6,299 nucleotides of DNA from Corynebacterium accolens. Lineage in GTDB: Bacteria; Actinomycetota; Actinomycetes; Mycobacteriales; Mycobacteriaceae. Positions 1-4,614 of this stretch are shown piece after piece. Under the pieces are notes generated by a model that saw nothing but the letters and a program-made list of their open reading frames with translations, did no database searches and was not told the DNA's origin. Position 1 is the stretch's first letter, and every line of letters begins with the position of its first letter. A program made the position numbers and the translations under genes. The DNA lies in the NCBI RefSeq assembly GCF_030515985.1, contig NZ_CP100376.1:2084709-2091007 (forward strand), read 5' to 3'.

Positions 1-834
1 CCCCGCCGGTGAAGGGAAGTTCTGGGGCGTTGGTGACGCGGGTAGCGAGCTCACGGTCAAGGAGGGCGGGGATATCGGGGGATTCGCCAAGCCGGTAGCG
101 GAAGGAGCGGCTCAACGTACCGGCGGTATCACCGAGGATGGAATAGCGCCTGTGGGGATCCGCGGAGTCGAGGAAAAGGCATCGTCGCCTTCGGCGCGCA
201 GGGTGGCAAAGACACGTGCGCAGTCTACCGCGCCGGGAATCTCGCGGTGGAGCAGGCGAAACCCACCCAGGAAATTGCGCATGATCTGCCTCCCATAGTG
301 GGTGAGCACCGACTCGGGATGGAATTGCACGCCCCAGTGCGGCAACCCATCGACCTTGAGCGCTTGAATGACGCCATCCTCGCTGCGGGCATGAACGGTG
401 ACACCGAAGACCTCGTCAATCTGCAGGGAGTGGTAGCGCACTACCTCGAAGTTTTGCGGGATTCCAGCAAAGATTCCCTCGCCCGAGTGGCTAATGGTAG
501 AGACAAAACCGTGGCGCGGCTGCGGCGCACGAGAAACTTGGGCGCCGGCCAACAGGCCCAGCCCTTCGTGGCAAAGGCATACGCCCAGCACCGGAATCTC
601 GGCCGAGGTTGCGGCGGCAATGACGGCTCAGGCAGCACCGAAATCCTCCTCCCGTTCAGACCTGCCCGGACCAGGAGAAATCACCACATGAGAAAACTCG
701 CCCGCACGGACGCGCTCGGGGAGCCCCTCCGCCTCACCGGCAGCGACGACGAGTGGCTCGCAGCCTGCTACCTCCGCGATGAGGTGGGCGAGGTTAAAGG
801 TATAAGAATCGTAATTATCAAGCAGAGGGATCAT
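1..834 (-). pseudogene. pabAB: Fused para-aminobenzoate (aminodeoxychorismate) synthase PabA-PabB, disrupted and partial
   Basis: An intact enzyme would use glutamine and chorismate to make 4-amino-4-deoxychorismate, the folate precursor, in the cytoplasm. The amidotransferase half is clear: an N-terminal LLDNYDSYTFNL segment, ISPGPG, the nucleophile region GVCLCHEG (Cys at 579-577), and WGVQFHPES with the catalytic His and Glu. PabB starts after a short linker, and its N-terminal part runs to LPFTGG at the left edge. The reading is broken twice. Codon 69 is TGA (630-628), and reading resumes in the same frame as AVIAAATSAEIPVLGVCL. Near 177-174 one base is missing from a T run, so the PabB part (FLDSADPHRRYSILGDTAG) lies in another frame. 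In addition, the conserved Gly two residues after the nucleophile is Cys. Start ATG 834 follows the upstream stop by 17 nt and has no clear Shine-Dalgarno. Sequencing error is possible but unlikely, since neighbouring genes are clean. The 3' end is outside the window. Confidence 0.88.
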
Positions 835-851
835 CGGGAGGTGGAATTTCT

Positions 852-1334
852 CTAGGTGGTGCCCGAATCCATGAGGAAAAGCTGGATATCGCTAATAGCC
901 CAGATCATGAAATTGAAAGCTACCACCCAAAAGATCGCCATCCAGCTACGCCAGCGCAGGTAGCGGCGCAGCTTGCGCACCATAATGATCGCGCAGCCAA
1001 TCATGCCCAGCAGTGGGATGATCATGGTGGAAATGGCAAAGAAGTTTCTTTGGCCTTCGGTACACAGCCAGCTTGCGGTGCCGTCCTCGCACAGGGGTCC
1101 GCCGGTAAGGCGCGAAAAGAGCGCGACGCCGAAGCCATATAGCGCGGAGATGACCAGCACGGACACCATGTACCAGACGGCTTGGCGTGTGGAGCGCCGG
1201 TTGGCGGCGGCTACCTCGACGGGATCGGGCTCGTCTGCCAAATCATCGAAGCTTTGCGGCTCGGGCCGGCGCAGGTTGGCATCATCGGCGTCGGTCGTCA
1301 GGTCGTTTTCGGGGTGCTCTGGGCGCGAGCTCAT
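852..1334 (-). CDS. Small membrane protein of unknown function, three predicted transmembrane helices
   Basis: I do not recognise a named family. The 160-residue protein has a hydrophilic, acidic N-terminus (about residues 1-50, rich in Asp, Glu and Pro). Three hydrophobic helices follow, at about 53-73, 98-119 and 131-150. A basic stretch, [10 protein letters not shown] (120-129), separates helices 2 and 3. By the positive-inside rule this loop and the N-terminus should be cytoplasmic. The loop between helices 1 and 2 would then face outward, and it holds two cysteines (82 and 91) that could form a disulfide. Start ATG 1334 lies 10 nt after the uspA stop, with only a weak ribosome site. The pabAB remnant starts 17 nt downstream, so the gene probably belongs to the uspA transcript and may be translated by coupling. 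That position suggests a stress- or envelope-linked role, but this is inference from context only. Confidence 0.8.
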   Translation of the reverse strand: MSSRPEHPENDLTTDADDANLRRPEPQSFDDLADEPDPVEVAAANRRSTRQAVWYMVSVLVISALYGFGVALFSRLTGGPLCEDGTASWLCTEGQRNFFAISTMIIPLLGMIGCAIIMVRKLRRYLRWRSWMAIFWVVAFNFMIWAISDIQLFLMDSGTT

Positions 1335-1344
1335 ACATCAAAGC

Positions 1345-2316
1345 CTAGTCGGTCGCGGGGTGAATGAGTACCGGTACGCGAATATGAGGGAGCAACTCGG
1401 TTGCGTTAGAACCCAAAAAGACCCGCGCGATGGGGCCTTGTGGGGTAGAGGCCATCAACATTAGATCGCCCTTTTTCCACTTGAGCGAATCAACGGCACC
1501 GGACCACCCGGCCCCGGAACCGATCTCAGAGGAGACCTCGAGCTCCGGGTAAGCATCTTGGATGCGGTCGCGAGCCCGGTCGAGCATTGCTAACGAATCC
1601 TCGTGCCACTCGGCGGTGAGCTTTAGCGCAATATCGCTTTTATCCTTCGACGGGGAATTCAGCAGGTCATTCGCTGAGAAAGCCAAGATGCGCAGGGGTA
1701 GATCCCAGCGATCCGCCAGCGCGGCTGCACCCAATAATTCCCTATCCGCACGGTCACCGCGCTCCGTAATGACAAAATTAAAGCGGGTCACGCCGTGTTT
1801 CGATAATTTGGCCTTGCGCGGGATAAGCCCTAAAGATTGTGGCGAGTAGTGCAGGAGGGTATCCGCAGTTGAACTGGGGAAAAAGCGGCCCTTGGGCGCG
1901 GCCTGGTTGGGGCCTAAAAGTATGAGATCAGCCTGAAAATCCTGGGCCATCTCAGTAAGGAGCTGGGGGCGGGAAGGGCCATCGACAAGCACGGAGGGCG
2001 TATCGTCCCAGTACTTTTCCGGGATACCTGCCTCCGTCAGGGCCGCAGCGGTGGCTGTCGTGCATGCTTGCTTTTGCTCTTTAAACCATTTTTTGTATTT
2101 CCCGCCTAGCTTGGACAAGGACGTCGTGGTCCACGGTTGGAAAACCGTGGAAATAACGCGCACCTCTATCACCGCGGTGCGCGATAGCCATGCGGCGAAG
2201 TCGAGGGGTTCCGTACCGGAAGAGGAAGGACTCCACGAAATGAGGATGCGCAACGGCTCTTTGGCCGAGCCTTTATGCAGGGTCGGCAGCAGCGGTTGGT
2301 TAGATTTTTTGCCCAT
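1345..2316 (-). CDS. uspA: Tandem-domain universal stress protein (UspA family)
   Basis: This 323-residue protein has two UspA-like alpha/beta domains, the usual tandem actinobacterial form. Domain 1 (about 22-168) opens with the strand PLRILISWSP and ends with ADLILLGPN, then GRFFPSSTADTLLHYSPQSLGLIP. Domain 2 (about 175-321) opens with TRFNFVITERG and ends with GDLMLMAS and LGSNATELLPHIRVPVLIHP. The final helix-strand pattern (ATELLPHIRVPVLI) is diagnostic of the family. Such proteins are cytoplasmic and dimeric, and help cells survive starvation and stress; some bind ATP. Here the ATP loop G-x2-G-x9-G-S/T is degenerate. Domain 2 keeps only LGS (301-303), and domain 1 has G135, G143 and SS148-149 with unusual spacing, so ATP binding is uncertain. 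ATG 2316 is the only obvious start and has no Shine-Dalgarno, which suggests a leaderless or very short-leader mRNA. The upstream MarR gene and the palindrome at 2341-2362 suggest MarR control. The symbol follows the family name. Confidence 0.92.
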   Translation of the reverse strand: MGKKSNQPLLPTLHKGSAKEPLRILISWSPSSSGTEPLDFAAWLSRTAVIEVRVISTVFQPWTTTSLSKLGGKYKKWFKEQKQACTTATAAALTEAGIPEKYWDDTPSVLVDGPSRPQLLTEMAQDFQADLILLGPNQAAPKGRFFPSSTADTLLHYSPQSLGLIPRKAKLSKHGVTRFNFVITERGDRADRELLGAAALADRWDLPLRILAFSANDLLNSPSKDKSDIALKLTAEWHEDSLAMLDRARDRIQDAYPELEVSSEIGSGAGWSGAVDSLKWKKGDLMLMASTPQGPIARVFLGSNATELLPHIRVPVLIHPATD

Positions 2317-2340
2317 AGAATGAATAAGTATGCGAAAGCT

Positions 2341-2362
2341 TAATGAGTACTAAAGCTCATTA
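2341..2362. promoter_or_regulatory. Candidate MarR-type operator upstream of uspA
   Basis: A perfect 7-bp inverted repeat, TAATGAG-N8-CTCATTA, spans 22 bp, about two helical turns, as expected for a dimeric winged-helix regulator. On the uspA strand its core reads CTTTAGTA. The centre lies about 35 bp upstream of the uspA ATG, over the expected -35 region, so binding there should repress uspA. The adjacent MarR gene is the natural candidate ligand. The repeat itself is seen directly; the regulator assignment is inferred. Confidence 0.6.
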
Positions 2363-2369
2363 TCGTCTG

Positions 2370-2381
2370 TTGCGGCCGCAA
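2370..2381. repeat. 12-bp perfect palindrome TTGCGGCCGCAA
   Basis: This self-complementary 12-mer lies between the uspA operator candidate and the malR stop. As RNA it could form only a 4-bp stem with a 4-nt loop and no following T tract, so it does not look like a terminator. It may be a protein-binding site or chance in GC-rich DNA. Confidence 0.3.
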
Positions 2382-2410
2382 AACTAAAATTGCATGTGGC
2401 CGTAAGCTCG

Positions 2411-2905
2411 CTACTCGCTATCCATGGTGGGGCGGTAGACATCCGCAAGCTTGGAAATGACCGCGCCCATCTCGCGGGCGGTGGCCAAGTCCTCGGGCTC
2501 GAGCCACCGCATAATCTCCGCAAGGGCCGCGGCGCGTTGCCCGGAAACTATGGCCAATTCGGACTCGCCCAGTTGGGTGAGCGCGACCAGCACGCCGCGG
2601 CGATCTTCTTCATCGCGGTGGCGTTCCACGAACCCGCGGCGTTCTAGTTGATAGAGCGCGTTGGACGCGGTGGGCATGCGGATAAGCTCTGCCTGGGCGA
2701 TGGTGGATACGCGGGAAGGCCCGCGCAAGCGCAACTGGTTCATGATGGAGACCTGCGAGGTAGTCAGCGATGAACCCTCTGCAGTGCGCTGGAAAATAAG
2801 AATTAACTTATTGAGCGCCGGTTGGATGTCCCGCGCTACCTCTACCGCGTCCTCGTAGTTGGACGGGGACTTCGTTGGGTCCGTCTCATCATGGTGTTGC
2901 GTCAT
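2411..2905 (-). CDS. malR: MarR-family winged-helix transcriptional regulator, probable MalR
   Basis: This 164-residue protein has the MarR plan. N-terminal helices (about 17-42) carry part of the dimer interface. A winged helix-turn-helix (about 48-112) contains LTTSQVSIMNQL, recognition helix PTASNALYQLERRGF (78-92) and wing HRDEEDRRGVLVALT (96-110), with the family's D-x-R-R signature. C-terminal helices (114-157) complete the dimer. MarR proteins bind palindromic DNA as dimers and usually repress their own gene and neighbours. In C. glutamicum the MarR-type regulator MalR controls malE and cell-envelope stress genes and is linked to a uspA gene. The name rests on that remembered context and is less certain than the family. 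ATG 2905 has no Shine-Dalgarno, but a TAGAAT hexamer lies 8 nt before it, so the mRNA is probably leaderless. A palindrome overlaps this promoter and the start codon, suggesting autorepression. Confidence 0.92.
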   Translation of the reverse strand: MTQHHDETDPTKSPSNYEDAVEVARDIQPALNKLILIFQRTAEGSSLTTSQVSIMNQLRLRGPSRVSTIAQAELIRMPTASNALYQLERRGFVERHRDEEDRRGVLVALTQLGESELAIVSGQRAAALAEIMRWLEPEDLATAREMGAVISKLADVYRPTMDSE

Positions 2906-2920
2906 AGAACTAAATTCTAT
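2904..2920. promoter_or_regulatory. Palindrome over the malR start and -10: candidate autoregulatory operator
   Basis: A perfect 6-bp inverted repeat, ATAGAA-N5-TTCTAT, overlaps the first two bases of the malR start codon. On the malR strand it contains the -10-like TAGAAT (2919-2914), then TTTAGT, then the ATG. A regulator bound here would cover both the promoter and the start point. It shares the TTTAGT core with the uspA site, which supports recognition by the same protein. Confidence 0.5.
2914..2919 (-). promoter_or_regulatory. Putative malR -10 hexamer, leaderless arrangement
   Basis: TAGAAT matches the TATAAT consensus at five of six positions and ends 8 nt before the malR ATG. Transcription would therefore start at or next to the A of the start codon. 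No ribosome-binding site lies upstream, which fits a leaderless mRNA, a common type in corynebacteria and mycobacteria. No convincing -35 is visible at 17 nt spacing. Confidence 0.5.
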
Positions 2921-2926
2921 CGTGCC

Positions 2927-2943
2927 CTACCGCCTGGCGGTAG
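2927..2943. repeat. 8-bp inverted repeat CTACCGCC-T-GGCGGTAG between ino1 and malR
   Basis: This perfect 17-bp palindrome lies just past the ino1 stop and immediately upstream of the malR promoter. As RNA it could form a 7-bp stem with a 3-nt loop, but no T tract follows on either strand. The only T run (2954-2959, read on the minus strand) comes before the stem. It could be a weak or atypical ino1 terminator, or a second operator at the malR promoter. Confidence 0.4.
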
Positions 2944-2959
2944 TATCGCGACGAAAAAA

Positions 2960-4048
2960 TTAGCTTCCCTTAATAAAATCTTCCAGCTCATTGCGCGCGA
3001 CATCGTCGCCCTTCTGCACTGGAGGGGACTTCATCAGGTAGGAGGAAGCGGAAAGTACCGGTCCGGCAACCTTGCGGTCCAAGGCGATCTTGGCGGCACG
3101 GACGGCATCGATAATGATGCCGGCGGAGTTAGGGGAGTCCCAGACCTCGAGCTTGTACTCCAGGTTCAGCGGGACCTCGCCGAATGCGGAACCCTCCAAG
3201 CGGACATAGGCCCACTTGCGGTCATCCAGCCACTCCACGTAGTCCGAGGGACCGATGTGGACGTTGCGGTCTGCGCGCTTGCCAGCAATAGGGGAATTGT
3301 GCACGTTGGAGGTCACGGACTGGGTCTTGGAAATCTTCTTAGACTCCAGGCGCTCGCGCTCCAGCATGTTCTTGAAGTCCATGTTGCCGCCCACGTTGAG
3401 CTGCATCGTGCGGTCCAAGCGCACGCCGCGGTCTTCAAAAAGCTTCGCCATAACGCGGTGGGTAATGGTGGCACCAACCTGGGACTTGATGTCATCGCCC
3501 ACGATGGGCAGGCCGGCGTCTTCAAACTTCTTGGCCCACTCTGGGTCGGAAGCAATGAAGACCGGCAGGGCGTTTACGAATGCGCAACCAGCGTCGATAG
3601 CGGCCTGGGCGTAGAACTTATCCGCCTCTTCGGAACCAACCGGCAGGTAAGAAACAACAACCTCGGCACCGGCCTCGCGGAGGGCAGCTGCGACATCGGC
3701 AGGAGCTTCATCCGATTCCGTGATGGATTCCTGGTAGTAACGGCCCAGGCCATCCATGGTGGGGCCGCGCTGAACGGTGACCCCGAGGTCTGGGACGTCT
3801 GCGATGGTGATGGTGCAGTTGCGGGAGCTGCGGGTAGCCTCCGCAAGATCCTTGCCCACCTTGTCTCCATCGACGTCGAAGGCCGCGACGAACTCAATAT
3901 CGCCGACGTGGTAAGGCCCGAACTGGGTGTGCATCAGGCCAGGAATATTTTCCTCTGCTGCGGCGTTGCGATAAAACTCCACGCCCTGAATAAGGGATGT
4001 GGCGCAGTTGCCGACGCCGACGATGGCGACCTTTACTTTGTCAGACAC
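2960..4048 (-). CDS. ino1: Inositol-3-phosphate synthase (actinobacterial type)
   Basis: This enzyme converts glucose 6-phosphate to 1D-myo-inositol 3-phosphate using bound NAD+. In actinobacteria the product feeds phosphatidylinositol, PIM and lipoglycans, and mycothiol. The 362 residues match the family's usual size (about 360-370). The N-terminal Rossmann segment [18 protein letters not shown] (5-22) carries the dinucleotide-binding glycines G11 and G13. Other conserved blocks are [11 protein letters not shown] (58-68), [14 protein letters not shown] (134-147), [15 protein letters not shown] (184-198), [13 protein letters not shown] (217-229), [19 protein letters not shown] (304-322) and [11 protein letters not shown] (333-343). 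The start is GTG 4048, fixed by a strong Shine-Dalgarno AAAGGAG (4061-4055) six bases upstream. It faces away from the DUF5318 and PBP genes. In corynebacteria ino1 is activated by the LacI-type regulator IpsA; I could not place its site with confidence. The gene looks intact. Confidence 0.97.
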   Translation of the reverse strand: MSDKVKVAIVGVGNCATSLIQGVEFYRNAAAEENIPGLMHTQFGPYHVGDIEFVAAFDVDGDKVGKDLAEATRSSRNCTITIADVPDLGVTVQRGPTMDGLGRYYQESITESDEAPADVAAALREAGAEVVVSYLPVGSEEADKFYAQAAIDAGCAFVNALPVFIASDPEWAKKFEDAGLPIVGDDIKSQVGATITHRVMAKLFEDRGVRLDRTMQLNVGGNMDFKNMLERERLESKKISKTQSVTSNVHNSPIAGKRADRNVHIGPSDYVEWLDDRKWAYVRLEGSAFGEVPLNLEYKLEVWDSPNSAGIIIDAVRAAKIALDRKVAGPVLSASSYLMKSPPVQKGDDVARNELEDFIKGS

Positions 4049-4164
4049 ACTATGCTCCTTTATAAATTCGTTGCTGTGTGGTGCCTGCGCAACGTTAGGC
4101 CAGAAATTATGCCTGGTGGTAGCACGACGGCATATGGATCGATCAAGAAGAGGAAATTAAGATA
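4049..4164. promoter_or_regulatory. Divergent promoter region between ino1 and the DUF5318 gene
   Basis: These 116 nt must hold promoters in both directions. Toward ino1, CATAAT (4111-4106) is a fair -10, giving a leader of about 50 nt that ends in a strong ribosome site (AAAGGAG, 4061-4055). No good -35 is seen. An AACGTT palindrome at 4091-4096 lies in that leader and could be part of a LacI-type operator, but the match is too short to rely on. Toward the right, AGAGGA (4149-4154) is a plausible ribosome site 10 nt before ATG 4165. A plus-strand -10 is not clear. The self-complementary GATCGATC at 4137-4144 may be chance. Confidence 0.4.
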
Positions 4165-4539
4165 ATGCGGGTGAATTCCGTTGCCTTTAAGCACGAGCTT
4201 TCTCACGAATGGGAGCGCACCCAACACGTCCGCGAATACCGCGCCGGGCACTTGGGGCGCGATGAGGTGTGTGACGCGGACTTCCTCCTCCGGGCCGCCG
4301 CCGAGCACCACGGCCGCACCATGGATAAGCCCTGCCCGGTCTGTGGGGAGGACCTGCGCCTGACCCGGTGGGTATACGGCGAGAGCCTAGGCCGGCGCGC
4401 CGGGAGCGCCCGTAGCGAGCAAGAAATAGCGGAATTTGTTGGTGAAGGCCTGGAATTTACCGTGCATGAGGTGGAGGTCTGTCGACACTGCCGGTGGAAT
4501 CATTTGTTGCGTTCTGCAACGGCTTTTAACGCGTGTTAG
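4165..4539 (+). CDS. DUF5318 zinc-ribbon protein of unknown function
   Basis: This 124-residue protein resembles the actinobacterial DUF5318 family (M. tuberculosis Rv0049 type), which commonly precedes the ponA-type PBP gene. It carries two CxxC pairs, C57-P-V-C60 and C106-R-H-C109, which together make a likely four-cysteine zinc ribbon. The conserved stretches EVCDADFLLRAAAEHHG (34-50), RWVYGESLG (68-76) and EVEVCRHCRWNHLL (102-115) match the pattern I recall for the family. There is no signal peptide or membrane helix, so it is presumably cytoplasmic. ATG 4165 is chosen because AGAGGA lies 10 nt upstream; GTG 4171, two codons later, is an alternative. It lies 75 nt before the PBP gene on the same strand, so co-transcription is likely, and the constant pairing hints at a link to cell-wall synthesis. 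No biochemical function is known to me. Confidence 0.9.
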   Translation: MRVNSVAFKHELSHEWERTQHVREYRAGHLGRDEVCDADFLLRAAAEHHGRTMDKPCPVCGEDLRLTRWVYGESLGRRAGSARSEQEIAEFVGEGLEFTVHEVEVCRHCRWNHLLRSATAFNAC

Positions 4540-4614
4540 TTTTCGACGCACCGCCTTAGGCAGTAAGCTGCAATTATTTAGATTGTTACCAGGGATGAAT
4601 GAGGACACGAATCA
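4540..4614 (+). promoter_or_regulatory. Gap between the DUF5318 and PBP genes, possible weak promoter
   Basis: No terminator is visible; only a 3-bp GCC-TTA-GGC stem occurs at 4553-4561. A possible promoter is TTAGGC (4556-4561), 17 bp, then TAGATT (4579-4584), but the -35 match is poor. GAGGA (4601-4605), nine bases before GTG 4615, is the likely PBP ribosome site. The layout permits both read-through from the DUF5318 gene and an internal promoter. Confidence 0.3.

Larger units (their letters stand above)
2317..2410 (-). promoter_or_regulatory. malR-uspA intergenic region with putative uspA promoter
   Basis: This 94-nt gap separates the malR stop from the uspA start. Reading in the uspA direction, a -10-like CATACT (2332-2327) sits 10 nt before the ATG, so transcription would begin within a few bases of the start codon. 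No good -35 is visible. The expected -35 position falls inside the inverted repeat at 2341-2362, a layout suited to repression. The gap also holds a 12-bp palindrome at 2370-2381 and a second TTTAGT core at 2388-2383. No terminator with a T run follows malR, so read-through from malR into uspA is possible. The promoter call is inference from position and hexamer match only. Confidence 0.45.

Noticed and set aside
628..630. TGA in pabAB as a selenocysteine or programmed read-through codon
   Set aside because: No Sec-type stem-loop is apparent, PabA is not a selenoprotein family, and the frameshift and Gly-to-Cys change nearby favour simple gene decay.
247..855. 202-codon open frame on the plus strand over pabAB
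   Set aside because: It is antisense to strong PabA sequence and has no recognisable domain; it is a shadow frame.
2370..2381. TTGCGGCCGCAA as an intrinsic terminator of malR
   Set aside because: The stem would be only 4 bp and no T tract follows in the malR direction; the T-rich stretch precedes it.
4137..4144. GATCGATC palindrome as an operator
   Set aside because: It is short, a common restriction-type palindrome, and has no extended symmetry or second copy nearby.
2822..4165. 447-codon open frame on the plus strand across ino1
   Set aside because: It is antisense to the clear ino1 gene. The protein shows no recognisable domain, and long antisense frames are expected in GC-rich genes with biased third positions.
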